A stretch of 64,000 nucleotides of DNA from an uncultured Flavobacteriaceae bacterium (lineage in GTDB: Bacteria > Bacteroidota > Bacteroidia > Flavobacteriales > Flavobacteriaceae), in assembly GCA_943789365.1 (NCBI GenBank), contig CALSTV010000001.1, forward strand, positions 2,914,001-2,978,000. The letters run 5' to 3'. This document shows, in pieces, positions 36,284 to 45,644 of this stretch (position 1 is its first letter; each line of letters begins with the position of its first letter). The notes under the pieces are model-generated. The model worked only from the letters and a program-made list of their open reading frames with translations, was not told the origin of the DNA and searched no databases. The translations under genes and the position numbers were made by a program.

Positions 36284-37684
36284 ATGGAATCACAGATAAA
36301 AAAAATACACGAACAACTCGTGTCTAAAGAAATTACATGTTCAGACTTGGTACAACAAAAGTTGGCTTTGTTAAAAGAGAACAAGTACAATACGGTAAAC
36401 TCACTTTTAGAAATTACGGCTTTAGAAAAAGCTGCTGCGGTTGACGCAAAAATTGCAAATGGTGAATCTATCGGGTTATTGGAAGGTATTCCTTTTGGAA
36501 TTAAAGATGTGTATATGGTACAAGGGACCACCACCACAGCCTCTTCTAAAATGTTAGAGAACTACAAGTCGGCCTATACAGCCACTGCAATTCAAAAACT
36601 ATTAGACGCAGGTGCCATTCCATTAGTGAAGGAAAACTGTGATAGTTTTGGACACGGTTCGTCTAGTGAAAACACTATTTTTGGAGCTGTGAAAAATGCC
36701 ATCAATCCTGATTTAGTTGGAGGTGGTTCAAGTGGAGGTTCTGCGGTGAACGTGGCAAAAGAGTATACTGTATTTTCTATAGGAGGAGATACTGGGGGGT
36801 CTATTCGTCAACCTGCAGGATATAACAATATTTATGGTTTAAAACCTAGCTACGGACGTATTTCTAGGTATGGACTCATGGCCTACGCTTCTTCTACGGA
36901 CTGTGTAGGGCCTTTGGCAAAATCAATTGAAGACATACGTATTGTTCTTAATACGATGAGTGGGAAAGATGCAAAAGACCAAACAACCGTTGCTTCTGAA
37001 GATATAACTGCAGAAGAAATTAAGAATGGCTCCAATACAAACACCGTTGGATACTTTAAAAATTTTATTGAAGGTGATGCCATCGATGCTAAAGTAAAGG
37101 CAGATTTTGTGGCGTCAATTGACAAGCTAAAAGCGCAGGGGATTGAAGTTAAAGAACTCGATTTCTTTAAAGGAAATACACTGGTGTCTACCTATTATAC
37201 ATTGGCTATGGCTGAAACGGCATCAAATCTTTCACGATTGGATGGCACCAATTACGGAAACCGTATCGAAGCTGAAAACCTAATTGAAACCTATGCAGTA
37301 ACACGTTCTGAGAGTTTTTCGGAAGAATCAAAACGTAGAATTGTAGGAGGGAATCAGGTATTGTCTCAGGGGTTTTCGGATGCTATTTATTTAAAAGGCT
37401 TAGAATTGAGAGATCAGATAGCTGCAAATTTTGAAGAAGACTTTAAAGAAGTAGATGTGATTTTATCGCCAGTTACGCCAGGAGCACCTCCAAAAATTGG
37501 TGATAGTTTAAAAGACCCACACGCCATGTATTTGTCGGATGCTTATACTGTAGGTTTTAGCTTAGGTCAGCTTCCAACATTGACAGTGCCTCAAGGAACC
37601 GACACAGGTTTGCAGATAACAGCTGCAAAAAATAAAGAAAACAAGATATTGAAGTTTGCAAACTTCTTAAAAGATACACTATAA
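36284..37684 (+). CDS. gatA: Asp/Glu-tRNA amidotransferase subunit A
   Basis: A 466-residue amidase-signature protein that releases ammonia from glutamine for GatB. The Ser-cisSer-Lys triad is complete: K74 (GIPFGIKDV), cis-Ser149 (GGGSSGGSAV) and Ser173 (GGDTGGSIRQPA). RISRYGLMAYASSTDCVGP, conserved in true GatA, separates it from general amidases. One base follows gatC, and one base precedes the gatB::aspS fusion. Expression should follow the Asn attenuator. Confidence 0.94.
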   Translation: MESQIKKIHEQLVSKEITCSDLVQQKLALLKENKYNTVNSLLEITALEKAAAVDAKIANGESIGLLEGIPFGIKDVYMVQGTTTTASSKMLENYKSAYTATAIQKLLDAGAIPLVKENCDSFGHGSSSENTIFGAVKNAINPDLVGGGSSGGSAVNVAKEYTVFSIGGDTGGSIRQPAGYNNIYGLKPSYGRISRYGLMAYASSTDCVGPLAKSIEDIRIVLNTMSGKDAKDQTTVASEDITAEEIKNGSNTNTVGYFKNFIEGDAIDAKVKADFVASIDKLKAQGIEVKELDFFKGNTLVSTYYTLAMAETASNLSRLDGTNYGNRIEAENLIETYAVTRSESFSEESKRRIVGGNQVLSQGFSDAIYLKGLELRDQIAANFEEDFKEVDVILSPVTPGAPPKIGDSLKDPHAMYLSDAYTVGFSLGQLPTLTVPQGTDTGLQITAAKNKENKILKFANFLKDTL

Positions 37685-37685
37685 A

Positions 37686-40600
37686 ATGGAGTTATCGCAA
37701 TTGACAGAAGCCCTAGAGGCAAAGGATTTAGAATTGGTCATTGGGCTAGAAACACATGTTCGACTCAATACAAAAACAAAATTGTTTTGTGGCTGTCCAA
37801 ATACAGAAATAGAAACACCAAATGAAAATATATGTTCTGTATGTACTGGGCAAATGGGGGTGTTGCCAGCTATTAATAAAGAAGCCATCACAAAAGCGAT
37901 TTACTTTGGGAAAGCAGTCAATTCTACTTTTTCAAATGAAGTAATCTCGTGGGATCGTAAACACTATGAATACCCAGACAATCCTAAAAATATACAAATT
38001 ACTCAATTTCATAACCCTGTAATACCCGACGGTCAAGTCTCTTGTTTTAGAAACGATGGTTCTCAGTTTACAGTTGAATTAACTCAGGTACATATTGAGG
38101 AAGATGCAGCGAAATTAATGCACGAAAAGAAAATTTCGTTGGTAGATTTCAACAAAGCTGGAGTGCCATTGATTGAAATTGTAACAGAACCTTGTGTACG
38201 TAACATTGAAGATGCGTCTACCTATGCACAATACATTCAACGTATTGTGCAGAATCTAAAAATATCTGAAGCAAATCTTGAAAAAGGAGAATTCAAGTCA
38301 GATGTATCTGTTTCGTTGCGCAAAAAAGGCAGTGATGATTTGAATCCTCGAACTGAAATCAAAAACTTAAATTCGTTTAAGTTTATGGTCGATGCCTTGA
38401 AGGAAGAAGTCGAAAAGCAATTGAACTATTATACAGAGCATGGAGAATTCCGTCCAGACCAAACAACAGTTTTATGGGATGCAGAATTAAAGCAGACTAA
38501 AACCATGCGTAAAAAAGAGTTTGAAGCTGACTATCGCTTTATCTCTGAACCAGATTTACCTTTTGTAGCGATTAAAGACGTTGTTGATACGATTAAGGTT
38601 GATGCTAACGTATTGCCTTTTGCTGTTGAAACAATCCTTATTGAAGGTGGGGTGCTTCCTCAAGATGCCAAGTTCTTTACGGCAGATTCTTTGCGCTCAG
38701 ATGTTTTTGTGGCAATAAACAACGAACTTAATGATCCTTTGTTTGTTGCAAAAACCTTGTCGAACAACATTAAACCAGAGGCTTATGCTGCTATTCAAGA
38801 TGTTGCTGATTTAACGAACATATTTAAATTGTTACAACAAGAAAAGGTAACAGTTGTTTTAGTACAAAAAGCCATTCAGTCCTTATTATTGGATCCTAGT
38901 TATGATTATAAAAAGTATTTTGAAGAAAATACCATTTCTGAAGCTCAAATTCAAGAGGCCATTGCGAAAGTAATCGGTGAAAATGAAGCTGTTGCAAATG
39001 ATATCAAAAAAGGAAATCAAGGGAAAGCTGGGATTTTGGTAGGAAAAGTCATTGCTATTATTGGTAAAGGCGCTTCAGGAAAAGTCATTCGTCAAGGTGT
39101 ATTAGATGCCGTGAGTAGTGAAGACGTTCGCCTTTCTCAAGCTCAGGCTTCGGATGGTGAAAAACAGCAAAATGGGAGTAGTCAAGAAACTACTAGTAAA
39201 GAAGAAGAGGTCTTACCTGAAATTCCATTGGTAATCAAGGATGAATACAGAACTCATGTGATTTCTGAATTAACCGAAGCAAGTATTTCTCAAACCGTAA
39301 CCTTGGCAGGTTGGGTATCGAGTGTTCGTGATCATGGCGAATTGATATTTATAGATTTACGCGATTCTAGCAATGAAATAGTGCAGGTCCGATTGAGTAG
39401 AGAAACCTTTCCAAATTTAGATGATTTGGTGAAATTGAAGTCGGAATCTGTAATTACAGTTTCAGGGACCATCGTACAACGAAAAGAAGACGATTACAAT
39501 GCAGGACTACGTTCTGGGAAAATCGAATTGGAAACAGCGACTTTAGAAATTTTAAACCTTTCAAGAACCTTACCTTTTGAAATCAAAAGAGCAACACGTA
39601 CAAGTGAAAGTGTACGTTTTCAATACAAGTTTTTAGACCATAGAAACGACGACGTGCGCAGAGCAGTTGTCAATCGTCATAAAGTAATCAAGTTGATGCG
39701 TGATATTTTAGACGAGCAAGCATTTTTAGAAATAGAAACACCTATTTTAACTGCAGGTACAGATGAAGGCGCACGTGAGTTTATTGTGCCAACCAGGAAA
39801 CAAGCCGGTTCATTCTATACCTTGCCACAAGCACCACAACAATTCAAACAAATGTTGATGGTAGGTGGTTTTGAAAAGTATTTTCAAATAGCACGTTGTT
39901 TTAGAGATGAAGATTCTCGAGGAGACCGTCAGCCAGAATTTACGCAGTTAGATATTGAAATGGCCTATGCAAGTATGCAACAGATTATTGATTTGAACAC
40001 AAATATGTTCAATGAAATAGTAAAGAATATTTACGGTAAGAAGTGGATTTTACATCCTTTTGAAGTAATTACCTATAAAGAAGCAATGGACAAATATGGT
40101 TGTGACCGACCTGATTTGCGTTTCGGATTGCAAATGCAAGACATTACGGACATTGTAAAGGATACAACTTTCCAGGTGTTTAGCAAACCTATTGAAACCG
40201 GAGGTATTGTGAAATGTATCAAAGTTTCAGCCAAAGAGCAGGGAAACAAACGTATGTCTAAAGGGCAGATAGAAAAACTGACTGCCATTGCGCAAGAACA
40301 CGGTTTAGGAGGTTTGGCATATATAATTGTAAATGAAAACGATTTACAATCGCCAATTATCAAATTTTTAGGTGAAGAAATTGCGGCAGGTATCATTGAA
40401 GCTACTGATGCAAAGGTCGGAGATATTGTTTTCTTTTCAGCCGCAGATTATGCTACAGCCAACAAAGCTTTGGATGCAGTGCGTCAAGAAATGGGAGCCA
40501 TGTTACGTTTGATCAACCCTAAGGAGTTGCGACCTGCGTGGGTGGTAGATTTCCCAATGTTTGAAAAGACCGATGAAGGACGCTGGACTTTTACACACAA

Positions 40601-41027
40601 TCCGTTCTCAATGCCAGCGATGTACGATTTGGACAAGCATATGAATGGTAATGAAGTAGAAATAGGAAGTATCATTGCACAACAATATGACCTGATTCTC
40701 AACGGATATGAAATAGGTGGAGGTTCCGTGCGTGCTCATAAACCAGAAATTCTTGAAGCTACGTATAAAAATATGGGCTATAACAAAGAGGAAATGCTGA
40801 AGAGTGTGGGTACTATGTATGAGGCTTTTCATTATGGAGCACCACCACATGGAGGTATTGCTTGGGGTGTAGATCGTTTAATGATGATTTTAGAGAAAAA
40901 AGCATCCATACGTGAGGTGATGGCATTCCCTAAAACAGGATCAAGTGAAGACTTGTTATTTGGTTCGCCTTCTCCATTGTCAGATAAAAAAGTGGAGGAG
41001 ATGAATGTAAAGGTGATGCGGAAGTAG
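37686..41027 (+). CDS. gatB-aspS: GatB-aspartyl-tRNA synthetase fusion
   Basis: An 1113-residue two-enzyme protein. Residues 1 to about 477 are GatB: GLETHVRL, zinc cysteines C35, C37, C50, C53, the KAGVPLIEIVTEP and KSDVSVSLR kinase motifs, the helical tail, and GKAGILVGKVI. A Gln/Ser/Glu-rich linker (about 478-518) follows. Residues 521-1113 are a bacterial AspRS: OB-fold anticodon domain (RDHGELIFIDLRD), class II motif 2 (FRDEDSRGDRQPEFTQ), a GAD insert, and motif 3 (GIAWGVDRLMMIL). His550 stands where discriminating AspRS has Leu, suggesting that tRNA(Asn) is also charged with Asp. The product would pass Asp-tRNA(Asn) to GatCAB for amidation. No frameshift or stop interrupts the join. Confidence 0.95.
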   Translation: MELSQLTEALEAKDLELVIGLETHVRLNTKTKLFCGCPNTEIETPNENICSVCTGQMGVLPAINKEAITKAIYFGKAVNSTFSNEVISWDRKHYEYPDNPKNIQITQFHNPVIPDGQVSCFRNDGSQFTVELTQVHIEEDAAKLMHEKKISLVDFNKAGVPLIEIVTEPCVRNIEDASTYAQYIQRIVQNLKISEANLEKGEFKSDVSVSLRKKGSDDLNPRTEIKNLNSFKFMVDALKEEVEKQLNYYTEHGEFRPDQTTVLWDAELKQTKTMRKKEFEADYRFISEPDLPFVAIKDVVDTIKVDANVLPFAVETILIEGGVLPQDAKFFTADSLRSDVFVAINNELNDPLFVAKTLSNNIKPEAYAAIQDVADLTNIFKLLQQEKVTVVLVQKAIQSLLLDPSYDYKKYFEENTISEAQIQEAIAKVIGENEAVANDIKKGNQGKAGILVGKVIAIIGKGASGKVIRQGVLDAVSSEDVRLSQAQASDGEKQQNGSSQETTSKEEEVLPEIPLVIKDEYRTHVISELTEASISQTVTLAGWVSSVRDHGELIFIDLRDSSNEIVQVRLSRETFPNLDDLVKLKSESVITVSGTIVQRKEDDYNAGLRSGKIELETATLEILNLSRTLPFEIKRATRTSESVRFQYKFLDHRNDDVRRAVVNRHKVIKLMRDILDEQAFLEIETPILTAGTDEGAREFIVPTRKQAGSFYTLPQAPQQFKQMLMVGGFEKYFQIARCFRDEDSRGDRQPEFTQLDIEMAYASMQQIIDLNTNMFNEIVKNIYGKKWILHPFEVITYKEAMDKYGCDRPDLRFGLQMQDITDIVKDTTFQVFSKPIETGGIVKCIKVSAKEQGNKRMSKGQIEKLTAIAQEHGLGGLAYIIVNENDLQSPIIKFLGEEIAAGIIEATDAKVGDIVFFSAADYATANKALDAVRQEMGAMLRLINPKELRPAWVVDFPMFEKTDEGRWTFTHNPFSMPAMYDLDKHMNGNEVEIGSIIAQQYDLILNGYEIGGGSVRAHKPEILEATYKNMGYNKEEMLKSVGTMYEAFHYGAPPHGGIAWGVDRLMMILEKKASIREVMAFPKTGSSEDLLFGSPSPLSDKKVEEMNVKVMRK

Positions 41028-41172
41028 GAAGTGTTGAGTAGTAAGTATTTGATATCAGGTATCAGGTGATGAAATTCAGATACCAATTACTATTACTATT
41101 GCTCTTGCTATTTTTGAAACCTATTGAAAGCCAGATTTATTCATTATCTTTATATCAAAAGAATATAAAAGT

Positions 41173-41598
41173 ATGAATCCTCTTTTAAAAAATAGCCTAT
41201 CTGTCTTAGCGGGAATTGTAGTGGGAAGTCTTGTCAATATGGGAATTGTAATGATTAGTGGTAATATCATTCCTCCGCCGGAAGGGGCTGATGTTACAAC
41301 TATGGAAGGCTTAAAAGCTTCCTTACACTTATTTCAGCCTATACATTTTATATTTCCGTTTTTAGCGCATGCTTTGGGAACTTTTGTAGGGGCATGGCTA
41401 GCAGCAAACTTGGCAGGCTCTCAAAAATTAAAACTGGCCCTATTAATTGGTCTGTTTTTTCTGATAGGTGGTATTGTAAATATTTTTATGTTACCGTCCC
41501 CGGTTTGGTTTGCCATTGTTGATATTTTGGGTGCTTATATCCCTATGGGCTGGTTGGGATACCGGAGTTATTTATTATTCAGTGCTAAAACTTTGTGA
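41173..41598 (+). CDS. small integral membrane protein of unknown function
   Basis: A 141-residue protein with four hydrophobic segments (about 9-30, 55-80, 88-107, 112-135) and a short PPPEGADVTTMEGL loop after the first. I have seen similar proteins in Bacteroidota with no known role. It follows the gatB::aspS fusion after about 145 bases and precedes the Cys-rich protein of the metal-type cluster. A near-match -7 element (TATCTTTA) is upstream. Confidence 0.75.
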   Translation: MNPLLKNSLSVLAGIVVGSLVNMGIVMISGNIIPPPEGADVTTMEGLKASLHLFQPIHFIFPFLAHALGTFVGAWLAANLAGSQKLKLALLIGLFFLIGGIVNIFMLPSPVWFAIVDILGAYIPMGWLGYRSYLLFSAKTL

Positions 41599-41614
41599 GA
41601 TTTTTGAAAAAGCC

Positions 41615-41622
41615 TATTTTTG
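41615..41622 (+). promoter_or_regulatory. -7 element of putative metal-uptake operon
   Basis: TATTTTTG, exact TAnnTTTG. It contains the TTG at 41620 that opens the longest frame of the next gene, so that start is excluded. Confidence 0.55.
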
Positions 41623-41640
41623 CATCGAATTTTGAGCACA

Positions 41641-42033
41641 GTGAAGAAAGAAATTATCGCTATATTTTTTTATTGCTTGTACGCCATTGCTATGATGCGT
41701 CCTATACTTCCTGTGCTTGAATTTTATGCAAACAAAGAATATATTGTTACAGTCTTATGTGAAAACAGAGACAAACCAGCTATGGCTTGTGGAGGGAAAT
41801 GTTATTTAGAGAAAGAAATGGCCAAAGTTTCGAATACTTCAAGCCACAAACATGACCATAGTAGCAATATACCGCAAATTGATACCAGTAAATACCCTGT
41901 GGCACCTACAGAAAAACCAAGGTTTACTATGTTTAGGCTTTGGGAACAAATAGCTTCAAATTGGTGTTCAGAGGAAGGGACACCTATTCATACTGCCGAG
42001 AGTGTTTTTAGACCACCGATCTTTGTAATTTAA
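41641..42033 (+). CDS. Cys- and His-containing small membrane-anchored protein
   Basis: A 130-residue protein from a GTG start (MKKEIIAIFF). One N-terminal hydrophobic segment (about 4-25) is followed by CENRDKP, CGGKCYLEKEM and a SSHKHDHSS stretch, with a Cys later (NWCSEEG). The CGGKCYL motif and the His cluster suggest metal binding. I recall proteins with this CxGKCYL motif beside TonB receptors in Bacteroidota, but no named family. The longer frame from TTG 41620 is rejected because it overlaps the promoter. It leads the TonB receptor operon. Confidence 0.75.
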   Translation: MKKEIIAIFFYCLYAIAMMRPILPVLEFYANKEYIVTVLCENRDKPAMACGGKCYLEKEMAKVSNTSSHKHDHSSNIPQIDTSKYPVAPTEKPRFTMFRLWEQIASNWCSEEGTPIHTAESVFRPPIFVI

Positions 42034-42123
42034 ATATTTGAATTAACATTTCATGTTAAAAAATGAACCTAACTGATTTTATTTTGGTTAGGTATAGTGT
42101 CAATATTTATTACAAAATTTAAA

Positions 42124-44436
42124 ATGCGAATAATAATATTGAACTTATTCCTATGCATGGGTATAAGTTTATATGGGCAAAACTCTGAGTCTAGATCTGT
42201 TCAGGTAATTGATCAACAAACTAAAGAACCGGTAAGTTTTGCTACAGTTTTAATTAAAAATACAACCAAAGGAACTGTATCTAACAGACAAGGTTTTTTT
42301 GACTGTATGGAGAGTAATCCTGAGAATATAATTGTTGTCTCGTGCATGGGGTACGAGACCAAAGAATTTAAAAGTGATAAGATTCCGAATAAGATATTTT
42401 TGGATCAGGCTACTAAATTAATGGAGACCGTAGTTGTTTCTGCAGGAAGAAAACGAGAATTGAAAAAAGATATTCCCGTAGCGATGTCTGCTGTTTCCAT
42501 TGTAGAAATGGAAAACAGCAAACCAGTTTCGATAGATGAAGTTTTGAATAAGCAAAGTGGTGTTCTAATGGTTGATCTAGGTAATGAACAACACATGATG
42601 GCAATTCGTCAACCCATCACAACAAAAGGTGTTTATTTATATTTGGAAGATGGAATACCCATTCGCCCGACCGGAGTTTTTAATCACAATGCTTTATTAG
42701 AACAGAACATGAGTGCTGCAAAGAGCATTGAAGTTATTCGAGGTTCTTATTCTTCGCTGTACGGGAGTGAGGCGATAGGTGGCGCAGTTAATTTTATAAC
42801 GGCTAACCCAACGTTGATTCCGACTGCCGAAGTAGGAATGCGAATGAATAATTATGGCTATTCGAGATTTGATTTTAAGGCTTCTAGCATAGTAGGAAAA
42901 ACGGGAGTTTATTTTAGTGGCTATAGCTCGAAAGTAGAAAATGGCTTTCGTGAATTTGGAGATTATAACAAAGAGACGTTTACTGCAAAAGTGATACATG
43001 ATTTTTCGGATCGACTTCATTGGGATACTTCTGTGACTTATGTCGATTATTTTAGTGAGATGAGTGGGAGTATTAGCTATGATAAGTTTATATCAAAAGA
43101 TTATTCTTCAGATCATACATTTACGTTTAGAGATGCGAAATCTGTACGAGTGAAAACTTCATTAAATTATCAATGGAATGCATCAAACACGTCGATGTTT
43201 ACCTTATTTTACAGGGATAATGCAATGATTCAGAATCCTTCATATAGAATATCCAGCCGCACAAGTAATGATTCCTATGCCAATGGTGAAATAAACAATA
43301 ATAGTTTCAAAAGTTATGGTTTTCTTGGTCAGCACAATGTCGTTATTAACAACAAATTGAGTGGAAGTTTTGGTATGAGTTTAGACCTGACTCCAAATAC
43401 ATATCAGGCGGATAGAATTTCGGTATACAGAAATTCTCAAGGAACATTTGAAAGTTATACAAGAACAGGTGAGAAATTGTCAGACTATGAGGTGGACTTG
43501 TTCAATGGAGCTGCTTATCTTTTAGGAGCCTATAAATTATCGGAGAAGTTTCGTGCCAATTTCGGACTGCGATTTGACTATTTTAATTACAATTTCACCA
43601 ATAATTATTATTTAAATTCAGATAGAAATTCTTACAAATCTCCGAATACAATCAGTTCCTTTGTAACACTTACACCTCGATTGGGTTTCATGTTTGAAGC
43701 AACAAAAAATGTAAGTTTTTATTCGAATTACAGCAGAGGTTTTCGACCACCGAGTGTGGGTGAACTATACAGAGATCCTGAGGTTCCTATGCTTGAGCCT
43801 ACCATTTATAATAATTTTGAGTTAGGGAAAACCTTTATCACTAATGACAAAAAAATCTATTCGGAAATTTCGTTGTATTATTTATTAGGAAACGATGAGA
43901 TCGTTTCGGTGAAGTATTTAGATGAGGAAGGTAATGATACTTTTGAAAACAGAAATGCCGGTGAAACAGAACATTATGGAATAGAGTATTTGTTTAAATA
44001 TCAACCGACAACTGAAATAGAGGTTCGTACAAGTGGATCTTATTCTCGACATAGATATGTTGAATTTGTAACAAACACACGACCAGGAGATGAAGCGAAT
44101 TTTAGTGGTAACGACATGCCCGGAGCTCCAAAATGGATCAATAATGCGGAACTGAGTTATCGGCCTGAAAAAATTAAAAATTTGAGATTAGCGGTTGAGA
44201 TGCAATATGTCAGTCCCTATTTTACGGATGAGGCCAATGCGTTTGATTATGAGGGCTATTCGTTTTTCAACCTTCGAATAGGTTATAGAGCAGATCACGT
44301 TTATCTCTGGTCAAATGTGAATAATTTGTTTGATACGATATATGCTACAAGGGTCTCAACGGGGTGGGGAAATACAACCTACACCACCGGTGTTCCTCAA
44401 ACATTTAATATTGGAATTTCATATTCTATTTACTAA
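42124..44436 (+). CDS. TonB-dependent outer-membrane receptor
   Basis: A 770-residue receptor. Signal peptide MRIIILNLFLCMGISLYGQ; a carboxypeptidase-like regulatory domain (about 25-105, VQVIDQQTKEPVSFATVLIKNTTKGTVSN); a plug (about 115-225, with RGSYSSLYGSEAIGGAVNF); and a 22-strand-type barrel ending in an aromatic residue (SYSIY). There is no SusD gene next to it, so it is not a starch-type pair. The neighbours carry Cys, His and Met-rich motifs, which points to metal, possibly copper, uptake. The start is ATG 42124; a GTG at 42097 is less likely. It overlaps the next gene by one base (TAATG). Confidence 0.92.
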   Translation: MRIIILNLFLCMGISLYGQNSESRSVQVIDQQTKEPVSFATVLIKNTTKGTVSNRQGFFDCMESNPENIIVVSCMGYETKEFKSDKIPNKIFLDQATKLMETVVVSAGRKRELKKDIPVAMSAVSIVEMENSKPVSIDEVLNKQSGVLMVDLGNEQHMMAIRQPITTKGVYLYLEDGIPIRPTGVFNHNALLEQNMSAAKSIEVIRGSYSSLYGSEAIGGAVNFITANPTLIPTAEVGMRMNNYGYSRFDFKASSIVGKTGVYFSGYSSKVENGFREFGDYNKETFTAKVIHDFSDRLHWDTSVTYVDYFSEMSGSISYDKFISKDYSSDHTFTFRDAKSVRVKTSLNYQWNASNTSMFTLFYRDNAMIQNPSYRISSRTSNDSYANGEINNNSFKSYGFLGQHNVVINNKLSGSFGMSLDLTPNTYQADRISVYRNSQGTFESYTRTGEKLSDYEVDLFNGAAYLLGAYKLSEKFRANFGLRFDYFNYNFTNNYYLNSDRNSYKSPNTISSFVTLTPRLGFMFEATKNVSFYSNYSRGFRPPSVGELYRDPEVPMLEPTIYNNFELGKTFITNDKKIYSEISLYYLLGNDEIVSVKYLDEEGNDTFENRNAGETEHYGIEYLFKYQPTTEIEVRTSGSYSRHRYVEFVTNTRPGDEANFSGNDMPGAPKWINNAELSYRPEKIKNLRLAVEMQYVSPYFTDEANAFDYEGYSFFNLRIGYRADHVYLWSNVNNLFDTIYATRVSTGWGNTTYTTGVPQTFNIGISYSIY

Positions 44437-45642
44437 TGAGAAAAACAGCATTACTTTTTATACTACTTGCTATTGTTTCCTGTAAAAAGGAAAAAGTGAA
44501 TGATAAAGTTGTTACACTGAAAGTTGATTGTGTTTCTGATTTGGCTGTAAATAGCGATTGTGTTTTTATCAGCAAAGGGAATGATAACGAAGTTTTTATA
44601 AATTGGACAGAAGAGTTGGGATCTGGTAATGTGCTGGTTTATAAGGTCTTTAAGAACAATCATTTTCAAGAAAAAAATACAATTTCTGAGACCTTTGGCT
44701 TACAGGCTCATAATGAGAGTATGGCCAAAATTGTTAAAACTAAAAATGGAGTGATATACTGTTTATTTCGTGTTTCTACTCCAACGATCAGCACTAAATA
44801 TGGAGGAATACTCTATTATGTGATGTCATATGATGATGGAGCAACATGGTCACGAAAAATTAAACTAGTAGATGACCCAAAATCTTCGAGTCAAAGTTTT
44901 TATGATGTTACACAATTAGAAAATGGTGAGTTAGGACTCATTTGGTTGGACAATCGTTTTTCTACTAAGAAAAAAAGAGGAAGTACGCTTTTTTTTTTCG
45001 AGGACAGATGGGCATAATGGTTTTCAGAAAGGAAAGCCAATTGCTTTCAATACATGTCAGTGTTGTAGAACAGATATTCATGTTGAGAATGGGGAAATAA
45101 GAATTGCTTTCCGAAATATTGTCAATGGTAAAATTCGAGATATATATTTCATGTCGTCTGTGGATAACGGAGAGAATTTTAGCAAAGCAGATAGGATTAG
45201 CCTCGATAATTGGGAAATAAATGGCTGTCCTCATACAGGGCCTTCTATTGCTTCTGGGGAAACTCAAACAGGAGTGGTTTGGTTTACCGCTGGTCAAGGA
45301 AATAAAGGATTGTTTTTCTCTAGAAAAAATGAAAATCAGGATAAATTTGATCAGAGAATTGAAATTTCAAAAAATGGAACGCATCCTCAGATGACATATT
45401 TTAAAGGAAATTATTACATAGTTTATGACGAGTATTATTTTTCAAATGACACCACTTTTCAGAAAATTAAATTACTAAAAATAAATATGCTTGGAATCCA
45501 TGAAATAATTGATATAACACAGACGGGAACCATGAATGCTTTCCCTGTTATAGAGAAATTAAATGAAAATCAAGTTATTATTTCATGGACTAATTTAGAT
45601 CAAAATAAAAAGATTATTCAATACACAACAATTAATATATAA
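44436..45642 (+). pseudogene. BNR/sialidase-fold lipoprotein, split by a frameshift at a T10 tract
   Basis: Frame one starts MRKTALLFILLAIVSCKKEK, a lipoprotein signal with Cys16, and stops at 45017. The rest of the protein continues in another frame up to 45642. Removing one T from the run of ten (44989-44998) joins them as GSTLFFSRTDGHNG, giving about 401 residues. Asp-box repeats (SYDDGATWS, SSVDNGENFS) indicate a beta-propeller of sialidase type, though no sugar role is implied. An unusual NTCQCCRTD motif may bind metal. The tract may reflect phase variation, transcriptional slippage, a true mutation or a sequencing error. It lies between the TonB receptor and a Met-rich outer-membrane protein. 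Confidence 0.8.
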
Positions 45643-45644
45643 AA

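Noticed and set aside
36253-36537. Antisense frame over the start of gatA
   Set aside because: Fully contained opposite well-supported gatA/gatC codons; no independent evidence.
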